NCBI GenBank assembly: GCA_014075215.1
Contig: CP046177.1
Coordinates: 4,030,501 to 4,094,500, forward strand
Direction: 5' to 3'
Source: Flavobacteriaceae bacterium
GTDB taxonomy: Bacteria; Bacteroidota; Bacteroidia; Flavobacteriales; Flavobacteriaceae
Length of the DNA: 64,000 bases
Position numbers and translations under genes: made by a program. This document shows positions 44,606 through 54,006 of the stretch, one piece after another. The notes under the pieces were generated by a model. It was not told the origin of the DNA. It did not search any database and saw only the letters and a program-made list of their open reading frames with translations. Numbering within the stretch: the first letter of the stretch is position 1; each line of letters starts with the position of its first letter.

Positions 44606-45541
44606 GTGAATGGGAAGAAGTTCCAAAGGCAGTATCGAGATTATTTGAGTGAGTTTAAACAGTGGAAGGAAAAGTCTCATGCCAAAGAGTGGTTGATCTT
44701 CCCTGAGAATATAGGAACTCGATTATCTATCGACGAAGTAGCCTTATCAAAAGGAGAACTCTACACCATCGTTACCAATAAAAAAGCTAAAGGAAAGAAA
44801 GGAAGTATTGTGGCGATCATAGCTACTACCAAAGCAGAACCTATTATCAAACACCTATTTAAAATCTCATCTGCGAAAAGAAACAAGGTCAGAGAAATTA
44901 CCCTAGATATGGCGAACTCCATGAAGCTGATTGCCAAACGGTGTTTCCCCAAAGCCATACAAGTAACCGATAGATTCCATGTACAGAAACTAGCTCTAGA
45001 AGCACTTCAAGAAATTAGGATCAAACATCGATGGGAAGCCATAGATACAGAAAATGAACGGATCAAACTTGCCAAAACCAATAACAAAGAATATTACCCT
45101 GAAATATTAGAAAATGGAGATACCATAAAGCAACTCTTGGCTAGAAGCAGATACTTACTCTACAAAGCACCAAGTAATTGGACAGAAGATCAAAGAGTAA
45201 GAGCTAACATCCTCTTTAAAAGATATCCTGATATCAAAACAGCTTTTAAGCTCGTACAAGGACTTAGAAATATCTTCAACACAGCAAACTCAATACAAGT
45301 CGCTTATACAAAACTAGCGCATTGGTATAAAGATGTAGAACAAACAGCATACAAGGCTTTTAATACCATAGCAAACTCTATCAGGCTTAACTATAGATCA
45401 ATATTGAATTACTTCATTAATAGAAGTACTAATGCAGCGGCAGAATCTTTCAATGCCAAAATCAAAGCCTTTAGATTACAATTTAGAGGGGTCAAAAACA
45501 CAGAATTCTTCCTCTATAGATTAACTACAATTTTTGCATAA
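44606..45541 (+). CDS. ISAon1-family transposase, catalytic ORF
   Basis: 311 residues with a DDE-type (ISL3-like) core: RLSIDEVALSKGELYTIVTN, ITLDMANSMKLIAKRCFPKA, VTDRFHVQKLALEAL, and NAAAESFNAKIKAFRLQFRG near the C-terminus with the catalytic Glu. Starts with GTG at 44606. It appears intact. Confidence 0.9.
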   Translation: MNGKKFQRQYRDYLSEFKQWKEKSHAKEWLIFPENIGTRLSIDEVALSKGELYTIVTNKKAKGKKGSIVAIIATTKAEPIIKHLFKISSAKRNKVREITLDMANSMKLIAKRCFPKAIQVTDRFHVQKLALEALQEIRIKHRWEAIDTENERIKLAKTNNKEYYPEILENGDTIKQLLARSRYLLYKAPSNWTEDQRVRANILFKRYPDIKTAFKLVQGLRNIFNTANSIQVAYTKLAHWYKDVEQTAYKAFNTIANSIRLNYRSILNYFINRSTNAAAESFNAKIKAFRLQFRGVKNTEFFLYRLTTIFA

Positions 45542-45791
45542 ACACAACAATTAGTCTTGATCCCTCATAATTACCCTTTGAGTAACCCTCTGGTAGAATA
45601 TTCTTCTCTTCTAAATAAATGTGAAAAGCATCCTTTTTAACTGAAATATCTCCTAATTCTTCAAAAAATACAATATCAAAATGAAGTAATAAATCTTGAG
45701 GGAGGATAGATGCTAATAATTCTAAATGCATCGTCTTTTTTTATGCATCTAAAATAATCAATCCCCATAAATTGTCGTTGACCCATATTTT

Positions 45792-45816
45792 GTCAAATCA
45801 ATTCTGCAAAGGTCTC
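45792..45816 (+). repeat. Repeat A, solo right end
   Basis: GTCAAATCAATTCTGCAAAG followed by GTCTC matches the right terminus of repeat A. The left part is missing, apparently replaced by the ISAon1-like element. Confidence 0.6.
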
Positions 45817-45831
45817 ACTATATTATTCACT

Positions 45832-45904
45832 GAACTCATTTAAACTTTTTGGATGTAAGCGAAAATTAGAAGTTTTTAGATATGTTGAAAGCTTTTTTTG
45901 AGTT
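45832..45904. repeat. Repeat C, degenerate copy
   Basis: Left half GAACTCATTTAAACTTTTT and the core match the perfect palindromic copy at 50799; the right half has diverged. Gene-free DNA down to the T9SS gene end at 45966. Confidence 0.65.
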
Positions 45905-45965
45905 GCATAGCACTACGGAAGGAAAAAAGATAAAAACAGAGCTAAAAACAGCAAATAACACCCTT

Positions 45966-48900
45966 TTATTTTCTAATCAGGGAGAAATTTCCTTTTCTCA
46001 ATCTGGTATTTCCATTGGAATCCGTAAGATTGACAGAGAACCAATAATCGTCTGAGGGGAGCGGTTTTCCTCCATAATTTCCATTCCATCCCTGAGAGTC
46101 TATTGAAATGGTTGCGACCACTTTCCCATACCTGTTAAATATATACATGGCATTTGTAGGGAATAGCGCAGCATTGATTCCCTTTACTCTCCAGGTATCA
46201 TTAATTCCGTCATTATTAGGAGTAAAGAACTTAGGGAACTCAATAATGGATAGTGATATTGCTGCCTGTCCACAGCCGTTTTTATCTCTGACTATCAGGT
46301 TATAGAACCCTCCTTGCAGCCTGTCAAAAAAAGGCTCATCCTTGAAATCACGAATGATAAGATTATTTTGGTCAGCCAGTGCATACTGATAATCTCCAAT
46401 TCCTAAATTGTCAGGGTTTACGGTAATGGAATTATTGTCGGAATCATCTACAATGGTCAGGTCATTTTGAGTAATGGTAGGGATGATGGATTCATTGACC
46501 TGTATGGTTCTGACTCTGGAGCAGTTCGTACCGTTAGTAGTGGTTGCTGTTATGGTATAGTGTCCTCCTGCGGTTACAGTTAAAGTACTACCCGAAGAGG
46601 TATTTCCCACAGGGTCTGTCCACGTATAGTCATATGTATCAGCAGGGTTTTCTGCTCTGAGGGTTAAGGGAGGGCCGTTTAAACAGACAATCCGGGGAGA
46701 GTTTACCCTAAAGTCAGGTAAGGGGTTTATAATGACATTGAAAGAAGCATCGTCATTGATACACCCTGTTGTTTTATTTTCAATTCTCACATATATGGTT
46801 TGCATATTGGCTACGGTGTTGGCAAAAGGATTTGGCAGCGGGTTGCTTGCAGCACTTGCCTGTGCCTGAGAAGCATGAAAGGTTACATTAAAATCATCGG
46901 GGTCTTGTATGACCGACGGGTCAGTAGGATGTAGCAACAACATGGGGATAACACTTTGCAGGTCAATATTCTGAACAAACCCGTTGGTATCATCACCATC
47001 TGCATTATCATCACAGATACTGATATTGGACACGGGAGTAAATACCGGTTCGGGATTGACCACCACATCAAAGTTAGAGATTCCATTGGCACATCCGGTT
47101 ACGGAACTCACTACTCTGACATATATGGTTTGTCTATGTGGAGTGGTATTGCTAAAGGGACTTATCTGCGGGTTGCTGCCACTTTGAGCTTCGGCGAGAT
47201 TTCTGTGATAGGTTACCGAGAACCGGGCAGGGTCTTGTGAGGCGAGAATACCGGGCGTTTGGCTTTCCAGATTGATTGATTGTGAGAAACCGTTTCTTGC
47301 AGAACCGTCGGTATTATCATCACATATTTCCAGGTCATTGACAAAATTAGCTATGGGAAGGGGAGTAACGACAATATCAAAAGTGGAATGATGGTTATAA
47401 CATCCTGTGTTGTTATTAGTTACTCTGACATATATGGTTTGTCTGTCTCTTGTGGTGTTGGTATAAGGAGAGGCAAGAGGGTTGCTGCCTGTTCGTGCAT
47501 CGCCGGCACTCTGATGATAGGTTACCGAGAACCGGGCAGGGTCTTGTGAGGCGAGAATACCGGGAGTTTGACTTTGCAGATCAAAAGTTTGAATGATACC
47601 ATTGGTACCGTCTCCGTCATCGAGTGTTTCACACAGTTCATAATCGGATATGGTGTTGGCCACAGGTATGGGGTCTACGGTAAGGGTGATATAAGGCCCA
47701 AATCCCAAACAGGCATTGTCTAACTGACTATCGACCCTGATATATATTTGTTGGGAGTTGGGATAGCCGATATTTCTATAGTTGCTGATGTCGCTGACGG
47801 CATTATTTTCAGCCAAAGCATCTGTAGCATTTCTGTAGTAGGTAATGGTCAACTGTTGAGTAGGAGGGAATAGGGCCCTTACCTGACTGTTGACCGAGCT
47901 AAAGTCAAAAGCACTCACCCCGTCGGTATCGTCATTAGTACCGTTGATTCCATCGGTAGGCAGGAAATCATCACAGGTGTTAAATGTTCGTGCAAAGGTG
48001 TTAGGAATACCTGTTGTGGAAACTATTAAGTTGAGTTGAGCAATTCGATGACAGTTGTTAGTATTGCTAATACGTACCCATAGGGTATCGGTAGGGGTGG
48101 TTCTGTTGGTAAAAGCGGTGGGATTGTTAATGGCATTGGTGTTAGCCTGAGCATCTGCCATAGTGGGATAGTACACAAAGGTTTCATTTGCAAAATCGGC
48201 AGATAGCAGTCTGTTGGCCTCTGTAAGGTTAAAAGCAGAAAAGCCATCGGTGTCATCATCACATTGTCGTAAGTCCACAGGAGTGGTGATTACAGGTAAA
48301 GGATGGACTATCAGATCAAAATTGGTATAGGCAACACAAGCTGTGGGGTTATCATTGTGCCCCACTCGTACATAGATGGTTTGACCGTTTGGAGTCGTAT
48401 TGGTATAGGGATTGATTTTATCAATAGGGTTTGTGTCATTGGTAGCATCCGTAGCTGTCAGATGATAGGATACGGTATAGAGGGCACTGTTAAAAAAATC
48501 CGTTCCCAGTATTTCAGCATCTTTGGAAGACAGGGTAATAAAATCATTGATAATACCGTCGGTATCGGTGCCTCCTGCTGAGGCAGTATCACACCGGCTT
48601 ACATCAGCAAGGGTTTGTATGAGCCCGTCAGGGTTTTGTGTAACGAATAATTGAAAGCTGGTAATGGTCTGGTTTGTATCACTACAAGTGGTTGGATACA
48701 TCGTGTGAAATACTCTGACCCAAATAGTTTCAGTACTGTAATCCGAACGGTTTTGATAGGGGTTAGGTAGCGGATTGGTATTGTCAATGTCATCTTGCCG
48801 GGTAGGGAAATAGACAACATTGAAAACACCGGGGTCTTGTCCGTTTAACACTTCGTTGTCTTTTAAACTATTCAGGTCAAAGTTCACTCTGCCAGTGGTG

Positions 48901-50651
48901 GAGCATTCCGGAATATCGGCAGGTAGGGTCGCCTTGGGTTGTGGTACCACCACCAGAAAAAACGAATTAAAGCTCGCTGTTTGGTCTGCAAGGGTAAAAG
49001 CATTACAATTGGTATTGTTGTTATTATCTACCCGAACAAATATCTCCTGAGAAAAAGCGGTGGTATTGGTATAGGGTGTTGTTTTGTCTATAGGATTGGT
49101 GTTTGTTTGTGCGTCTGACTGGCTGAGGTGATAGCTCACCGAATATAAAGTATTGCTCAAGGAGCCTAAGATTTCCGAATCTTTAGACGAAAAATCAAAA
49201 CTTTGATAAATCCCGTCAGTATCACTGCTCCCTGAATTGACAACATCACAAACCACATAATCCGAAGGAGAAACAGGGGTCGGTTCGCTGGTAACCTGAA
49301 GAGTGAAAGAATCATTAGCAAAACAGTTTGTACTTGCTCTGTTAAAGACTCTTGCATAAATCGTTTCATTAGGATTTGTGTTTGTATAATTTACAGGATC
49401 GGCAATTAAGGTGGTATATGTGCTATCGGAAAAATACCGGACTCCAAAGATAGCAGGGTTCTGGCCATTTAAAATCTCACTGTCTTTTGTTTGCAGGTTA
49501 ATGGTCGTAACTAAATCCGTATCCGTATCGCAAGCAAATAGCGTAGTAATAAGGGGGTTAATGGACGGTTGTTCTGTAAATTCCACAAGAATATCATCTG
49601 ATTCGGAGCAACCACCGGCATTAGGAATTTCGCAAGTATACACTCCACTTCCCAAATTTGCCTCATATGTTTGGCTTACTTCTCCGGGAATTTCCACTCC
49701 GTCTTTATACCATTTATAGGATGGCGCCATGATATTGGCCATCAAAGTTGTTGAAGTTGCTCCACATACGGCCATATTATTTGCAATACTGAGATCTCTT
49801 CCCAAATCTAATCCAAGATTAAAGCTCCCTTTTTCTAAGAAAACAGCCGAGTCGTTTTGATCATCTCCAAAATCTGCAACCACTAACTTAATCGTATAGT
49901 TGGTGTTAGGTATCACACTAGCCGAGGCAGTTAATATTACAGTCCTTCCGTCATAATTCGTAGCTCTTAAATTATATCCTTCAAAATACTCTTCATTTTG
50001 GGCAGCACAACCATCCGGGCCGGGAATTTCAGGATGTACATTGATAATACTAATGGGTGTTGTTGACCCTGGTATAAGGGCAATATTTTCATAAGTTCCC
50101 GAAGATTCGGGTTTTAATAAAAAAGCAAAACTGTCTGCAAAAGAACACGGATATGAATTGTTTAGATCATACTCTTCCGATGCCATAATATATCGAAAAC
50201 TAATCCGGTCAGAAGATGTGGAGAATGTAAACTCAAAAGAAGTAGTGTCTAAAAAAGGTCCTCCACTCCCGGTAGCTGCCAGCAGATCAGCATCTGTTTC
50301 AGAATTTGTAGATGCACTTAAAATACCCGGAATTACGGTATTTCCTGCTTCAAATGCTCTTCCGCTTGTTAATATAATTCCTTCTTCAAATGGAAAATTA
50401 CTTCCGGAAGGCCTTTTAAAATAACCATAACTTTTATTCTCTCTATTGGTAGGATCATTAGCATCCTCTACAACGGCCGAAACATTAGATATATTAGCAG
50501 TAGAACAAGTACCACTGACAAGAACATTTCTGATAAGCTGTTCCGGTGTATATACAGATTCCGGGCTGCCTTCAGGATTTACTTCTATTATTTGACTGTA
50601 CACAGGTACAGAAGGAAGCAGGAAAGCAAAAAACAAGAAGAATATCCTCAT
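45966..50651 (-). CDS. Giant surface protein with choice-of-anchor L domain, tandem repeats and T9SS type B sorting domain
   Basis: About 1561 residues from the ATG at 50651 (an in-frame start at 50678 would precede the signal peptide). Signal peptide MRIFFLFFAFLLPSVPVYSQ; then a choice-of-anchor L domain (about 20-270: TPEQLIRNVLVSGTC, EEGIILTSG, RISFRYIMASEEYD); then about ten repeats of roughly 100 residues, each with a C(D)DDxxDG motif, a YHxSxxDAxxxxNP segment and a TIYVRV strand; then a C-terminal gliding-motility/type B sorting domain (FFTPNNDGINDTWRVKGIN, GKPLPSDDYWFSVNL). Such proteins leave the cell by the type IX secretion system and act in adhesion or gliding. The DDxxDG motifs may bind calcium. 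The substrate is unknown. Confidence 0.93.
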   Translation of the reverse strand: MRIFFLFFAFLLPSVPVYSQIIEVNPEGSPESVYTPEQLIRNVLVSGTCSTANISNVSAVVEDANDPTNRENKSYGYFKRPSGSNFPFEEGIILTSGRAFEAGNTVIPGILSASTNSETDADLLAATGSGGPFLDTTSFEFTFSTSSDRISFRYIMASEEYDLNNSYPCSFADSFAFLLKPESSGTYENIALIPGSTTPISIINVHPEIPGPDGCAAQNEEYFEGYNLRATNYDGRTVILTASASVIPNTNYTIKLVVADFGDDQNDSAVFLEKGSFNLGLDLGRDLSIANNMAVCGATSTTLMANIMAPSYKWYKDGVEIPGEVSQTYEANLGSGVYTCEIPNAGGCSESDDILVEFTEQPSINPLITTLFACDTDTDLVTTINLQTKDSEILNGQNPAIFGVRYFSDSTYTTLIADPVNYTNTNPNETIYARVFNRASTNCFANDSFTLQVTSEPTPVSPSDYVVCDVVNSGSSDTDGIYQSFDFSSKDSEILGSLSNTLYSVSYHLSQSDAQTNTNPIDKTTPYTNTTAFSQEIFVRVDNNNNTNCNAFTLADQTASFNSFFLVVVPQPKATLPADIPECSTTGRVNFDLNSLKDNEVLNGQDPGVFNVVYFPTRQDDIDNTNPLPNPYQNRSDYSTETIWVRVFHTMYPTTCSDTNQTITSFQLFVTQNPDGLIQTLADVSRCDTASAGGTDTDGIINDFITLSSKDAEILGTDFFNSALYTVSYHLTATDATNDTNPIDKINPYTNTTPNGQTIYVRVGHNDNPTACVAYTNFDLIVHPLPVITTPVDLRQCDDDTDGFSAFNLTEANRLLSADFANETFVYYPTMADAQANTNAINNPTAFTNRTTPTDTLWVRISNTNNCHRIAQLNLIVSTTGIPNTFARTFNTCDDFLPTDGINGTNDDTDGVSAFDFSSVNSQVRALFPPTQQLTITYYRNATDALAENNAVSDISNYRNIGYPNSQQIYIRVDSQLDNACLGFGPYITLTVDPIPVANTISDYELCETLDDGDGTNGIIQTFDLQSQTPGILASQDPARFSVTYHQSAGDARTGSNPLASPYTNTTRDRQTIYVRVTNNNTGCYNHHSTFDIVVTPLPIANFVNDLEICDDNTDGSARNGFSQSINLESQTPGILASQDPARFSVTYHRNLAEAQSGSNPQISPFSNTTPHRQTIYVRVVSSVTGCANGISNFDVVVNPEPVFTPVSNISICDDNADGDDTNGFVQNIDLQSVIPMLLLHPTDPSVIQDPDDFNVTFHASQAQASAASNPLPNPFANTVANMQTIYVRIENKTTGCINDDASFNVIINPLPDFRVNSPRIVCLNGPPLTLRAENPADTYDYTWTDPVGNTSSGSTLTVTAGGHYTITATTTNGTNCSRVRTIQVNESIIPTITQNDLTIVDDSDNNSITVNPDNLGIGDYQYALADQNNLIIRDFKDEPFFDRLQGGFYNLIVRDKNGCGQAAISLSIIEFPKFFTPNNDGINDTWRVKGINAALFPTNAMYIFNRYGKVVATISIDSQGWNGNYGGKPLPSDDYWFSVNLTDSNGNTRLRKGNFSLIRK
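47208..47564 (-). repeat. Near-identical DNA blocks within the T9SS repeat gene
   Basis: A 48-bp block at 47208-47255 is repeated exactly at 47517-47564, 309 bp (103 codons) apart. Neighbouring repeats are otherwise diverged. This indicates recent intragenic duplication or gene conversion that keeps the frame. Confidence 0.7.
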
Positions 50652-50675
50652 ATAGCTAAGAAAATTATCTTGTAA

Positions 50676-50683
50676 CAAAAATA
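50676..50683 (-). promoter_or_regulatory. Candidate -7 element for the T9SS protein gene
   Basis: TATTTTTG on the minus strand fits TAnnTTTG and ends 24 nt before the ATG at 50651. It lies inside a degenerate repeat A, so the repeat may have supplied the promoter. Confidence 0.4.
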
Positions 50684-50745
50684 GTAATATACTCCTTATT
50701 TGAATTGATTTGGCTTCAAATTTCTTCTTTCTTTAAATTTTCATT
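50676..50745 (-). repeat. Repeat A, degenerate one-sided copy
   Basis: The segment with TTTGAATTGATTTGGCTTCA and TTTCTTCTTTCT matches one half of repeat A with substitutions; the other half is absent. Confidence 0.5.
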
Positions 50746-50798
50746 GATAATCAATAAATTAAAAGATTGAAAACTTTAAACTTCCCAACTTTAAACTT

Positions 50799-50872
50799 GA
50801 ACTCATTTAAACTTTTTGGATTTAAGCGAAAATTAGAAGTTTTTAGCAAATTGAAAAAGTTTAAATGAGTTC
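50799..50872. repeat. Repeat C, 74-bp palindromic element
   Basis: Perfect 19-bp inverted ends GAACTCATTTAAACTTTTT (50799-50817 and 50854-50872) around a 36-bp core. Partial copies occur at 45832, near 30215, and as single ends near 25575 and 60481. It could form a strong hairpin. Confidence 0.75.
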
Positions 50873-50908
50873 CTTGTATCAGCTATCTATGTGAGCATTC
50901 AAAAATAA

Positions 50909-52240
50909 TTATTTAGAATAGCCTGTTAAAACAAGTTCCATAGCTTTTCCTTTTAATAGACATTCTTCATACTCTTTCTCCGGAGTAGACTTGGACGTAA
51001 TAGCACTGCCTACCGAAAAAGAAGTATACTTATTGCTTGCATTGTACAAAATACTTCTGATGACAACATTAAAATCAAAGTTGTTTTCAGGAGTAAAGTA
51101 ACCAACAGCCCCGGAATATAAGCCTCTTTTGGTTTCTTCTAACTTTTCAATAATTTTCATGGCCGATATTTTTGGAGCTCCTGTCATACTTCCCATAGGA
51201 AAAGAATCTTTGATGACATCTACCGGATGTATATCTTGGCTAATTTGTGATGTTACGGTAGAAATGAGTTGATGCACTTGTTTAAAAGAATATGTCTTGC
51301 AGAGTTCTTCTACTATAACACTTCCTTTTTTAGCAGTTCTGGACAAATCGTTCCGTACCAAATCAACGATCATAATATTTTCGGCCCTTTCTTTTTCATC
51401 ATTATATAAGTCAGCAGCAGCTCTCTTATCGTCAATAGTATTTACCATTCTTCTTGCAGTTCCTTTTATGGGTTGAGAAATAATTTTTGTGCCTTCTTTT
51501 TTTAAATACCTTTCGGGAGATGCGGAAACCAAATAGTGGTCGTATTTTTTCAAATATGTTGCAAAAGGAGGCTCGGAGATATCATTTAAATCCAAATAAA
51601 CACGTGTTGGTTTTATTTCATAATTCTCTATATAGAATTCCTGACAAAAATTACTTTCGTAGATATCTCCTCTGTGAATATGTTCCAGAATTTTAGCTAC
51701 TTTTTGAAGATATTCCTTTTTATGAATTCTGGGTTTGATAGTGAAATCGTTTTTTTCATTAATGTCGCTGCCATTTGACGAGGTTGTTGCAATATATTCA
51801 ATCGCTGTGTTTTTAATCGTTTTAAAATCTTCTTCTATTTCATCTGCCACCATTTTTAAATAATGAAATGCTATTTTATTTCCTTTTAGCACAATCATTT
51901 TTTTAGGTTGGAAAAAGAACAGGTCATCAAAACCCAGGCCGTCAAAATTACCAGAAGTCAATTTCTCCACATCGTTTTTTACATCATAACTCAAATAGCC
52001 GAAAATATAATCTTGTATGATACTTTGATATTTTTTTAATTTTTCAAAAGCATTTATATAATCTGTTTCAATAGCAGTGCATTCTTCCAAGGCCAAAATT
52101 GCATCAAAAGACGAGTAGTGTTGCTGGTAATTATTTGAATCCAGCCACAGCGCCACATCATAATTATCTGACCAGTATAAAAGCTTTTTTTTTATATGTT
52201 TTGTAGTCTTTAAATGAAATGCTTTGACAGTTCTCTGCAT
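50909..52240 (-). CDS. pabB: Chorismate-binding enzyme, aminodeoxychorismate/anthranilate synthase component I
   Basis: 443 residues from the ATG at 52240 (a TTG at 52249 is in frame). The C-terminal two thirds form a chorismate-binding domain: QPIKGTARRMVNT, AENIMIVDLVRNDLSRTAKK, FPMGSMTGAPKISAMKIIE, and SGAVGYFTPENNFDFNVVIR. The N-terminal part is shorter and fits PabB. The product would be 4-amino-4-deoxychorismate for folate. PabB is preferred over TrpE because the N-terminal region lacks clear TrpE tryptophan-binding motifs and no trp genes adjoin; the symbol is tentative. Confidence 0.85.
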   Translation of the reverse strand: MQRTVKAFHLKTTKHIKKKLLYWSDNYDVALWLDSNNYQQHYSSFDAILALEECTAIETDYINAFEKLKKYQSIIQDYIFGYLSYDVKNDVEKLTSGNFDGLGFDDLFFFQPKKMIVLKGNKIAFHYLKMVADEIEEDFKTIKNTAIEYIATTSSNGSDINEKNDFTIKPRIHKKEYLQKVAKILEHIHRGDIYESNFCQEFYIENYEIKPTRVYLDLNDISEPPFATYLKKYDHYLVSASPERYLKKEGTKIISQPIKGTARRMVNTIDDKRAAADLYNDEKERAENIMIVDLVRNDLSRTAKKGSVIVEELCKTYSFKQVHQLISTVTSQISQDIHPVDVIKDSFPMGSMTGAPKISAMKIIEKLEETKRGLYSGAVGYFTPENNFDFNVVIRSILYNASNKYTSFSVGSAITSKSTPEKEYEECLLKGKAMELVLTGYSK

Positions 52241-52753
52241 AATTTTCAAACTTTAAACCATATTATAAGCCTATAGGAAATTTAATACTGACTCCTGTTT
52301 GAAGATCCGGGGCATTGTTCAGGTTTAAATCTTCTTTTATATATATAGAAATTTGATATCTTTTTCTGCCATAAGTATATATAAAATTCCAATTGGAAAG
52401 ATATTCGTATAATTTTTCAAATCCGTTTTGCCAACCGGAATGAATTTTATCCCATTCCCCAATCAACATATAATAAGTCGATTCCGCTTTTTTATTATAC
52501 CTGGTTTGTATCTGGAAATGTATTCCGAATGAATGATAGTTGTTTTGAGCGGTATATTTGGTCAGTTCAATCATGTTTTCCAGGCTTCCTAAAAAAAGGT
52601 TATTACCCAAATCCAGAACTTCTTGAAAATTGATGAGGTTTTTTCTCAACACACTTATTCCAAGACCCAATCGAAACTCATTACCATTTTTCAATACCCA
52701 TTTTTTTACAATATGTCTCGTCCTAAAATAGGGCTACAGTTAATTATTAAAAT

Positions 52754-53611
52754 TTATGCTACATTTTTGTGCACGTAATTAGGTGTTTTATAATCTAAAG
52801 ATAAATGTAATCTTTTATTATTATATAATTTGATTGCATTTTTTGTTGCTTTTTTGGCGTGATTGATATTTGTAAATGTTTGGTCGAGGAAGAATTCATC
52901 TTTTAAAATTCCGTTAACTCTTTCGGCCATTGCGTTTTCGTAGCAATGATTTTCTTGGGTCATACTGATTTGTATCTTTTTTCTTTTCAAAATTTGAGTA
53001 TAAACATTGCTACAATATTGTATTCCTCTATCAGAATGATGTATGATTTCTTCGGTATTTTTAGTTTGATAAATAGCTTTATTTAAAGCTCTAACACAGC
53101 CTTTAAGTTCTAAACTATCACTAATATCATAGCCTACTATTTTTCTTGAATACATATCAGTAATAAGTGCTAAATAACAAAATCCATTTATAGTTCTTAT
53201 ATAGGTAATATCCGAAGCCCAAACTTGGTTAGGTCTATTAATGATCAGGTCTTTTATGATATTTTTATATTTATAAAAACGATGGTAAGAGTTGGTTGTT
53301 TTAGAAGAATATTTTTTCCTTCTAATTAACAAATTATTTTCTTTTAAGATTCTAAATAACTGGTCTCTACCTATATTTATATTCTGTTTCCTAAAATCAT
53401 TATGTAAGGATTTCATTAGCTTTCTAGTACCTTCTCTGGGTAATGTTTTCCTGCTTTTTTTAACAAGCATTATTACATTTTGTTCTATTTGTTTTTTAAG
53501 AACAAACCTTTTTTGATATTTGTAATAAGCATCTCTTTTTAACTCGAAAGCATTACAAATAGTAGCGATGGCGTACCTTCTTTTTTTTCTATTAATCGGT
53601 GCTATTTTCAT
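52754..53611 (-). CDS. IS3-family transposase OrfB (rve integrase core)
   Basis: 285 residues. HTH_21-like N-terminus (RRYAIATICNAFELKRDAYY), then the DDE core: first Asp in WASDITYIRT, second in HHSDRGIQYCS, Glu in ENAMAERVNGILKDEF. OrfA overlaps by one base. An A9 run followed by C at the end of orfA would allow -1 frameshifting, after which the frame reads KKKLKHKALMKIAPINRK into OrfB, giving the OrfAB fusion. Confidence 0.94.
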   Translation of the reverse strand: MKIAPINRKKRRYAIATICNAFELKRDAYYKYQKRFVLKKQIEQNVIMLVKKSRKTLPREGTRKLMKSLHNDFRKQNINIGRDQLFRILKENNLLIRRKKYSSKTTNSYHRFYKYKNIIKDLIINRPNQVWASDITYIRTINGFCYLALITDMYSRKIVGYDISDSLELKGCVRALNKAIYQTKNTEEIIHHSDRGIQYCSNVYTQILKRKKIQISMTQENHCYENAMAERVNGILKDEFFLDQTFTNINHAKKATKNAIKLYNNKRLHLSLDYKTPNYVHKNVA

Positions 53612-54006
53612 TAAGGCTTTATGTTTAAGTTTTTTTTTAATTCTTCAACATTTTTATAGCCAAGATTTTCAGCAGCTACTTCAAGATAACTATCATTCAC
53701 AAGTTTATCTAGATCCTTTTTAATAAGAAGATCTTTGAGTTGTTTTAGCTCTTTTTGAAGGGCTTTAATACGGGATAATTCGTCGTCTGTTTGCACGGTT
53801 ACACGGGTGTTCATTAAATCTTTACGGTCATATTTTTTAATCCATACGTTTATCGTACTAGATTGTATGCCGTAAGTTAAGGCAATTTGTCTTTTGGAAT
53901 GGTTTCCTTTGGTAAGTTCTGCTAATACTTTGAGTTTAAAACTCTCACTATAACGTCTTACATATCCATCATTTTTATACATATACTTGTTGTTTTTTGT
54001 ATACAT
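53611..54006 (-). CDS. IS3-family transposase OrfA (HTH protein)
   Basis: 131 residues with a helix-turn-helix (RQIALTYGIQSSTINVWIKK, about 41-60) and a C-terminal coiled coil (ELSRIKALQKELKQLKDLLI). It binds the IS ends and regulates transposition. Its last codons contain the slippery A9 run. Confidence 0.92.
   Translation of the reverse strand: MYTKNNKYMYKNDGYVRRYSESFKLKVLAELTKGNHSKRQIALTYGIQSSTINVWIKKYDRKDLMNTRVTVQTDDELSRIKALQKELKQLKDLLIKKDLDKLVNDSYLEVAAENLGYKNVEELKKNLNIKP

Larger units (their letters stand above)
44051..45563 (+). mobile_element. Younger ISAon1-family element inserted in the older one
   Basis: Bounded by GGATCAGTCACAAAAGTTGT and a matching inverted right end (TTGATCC), with an 8-bp target duplication CTCATAAT (44043-44050 and 45564-45571). 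A second end-like sequence GGGATCAGGGTCAAAAGTTT occurs inside at 44148, giving a doubled left end. Confidence 0.85.
43014..45731 (-). pseudogene. Degenerate ISAon1-family transposase genes
   Basis: The first ORF starts at 45731 (MHLELLASILPQDLLLHFDI), is interrupted by the inserted IS after GNYE, and continues from 44043 as SKGFISSKQIQDFPIRGKAV to about 43855. The second ORF runs from about 43855 (ISNIASYYGIYPRTLQRHY) through EVTLDMANNMNLTAKICFPN and DRFHVVKLVTEAL, then loses frame and much of the middle near 43292; a C-terminal piece NANAESFNSKIKLFRANQRG remains at 43014-43211. Clearly inactive. Confidence 0.8.
43009..45784 (-). mobile_element. Older ISAon1-like element, degenerate and interrupted
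   Basis: A minus-strand ISAon1-type element with ends that read GGGTATTAAGCG (left) and GGGTCAACGACA (right, reverse complement); the ends are weakly alike and the boundaries are estimates. It truncates the intron RT on its left and abuts a repeat A end on its right. A second ISAon1-type element lies within it. Confidence 0.65.

Noticed and set aside
45966..50651. Regular repeats suggesting a CRISPR or satellite array
   Set aside because: The repeats are about 300 bp, diverged, and encode in-frame protein domains.
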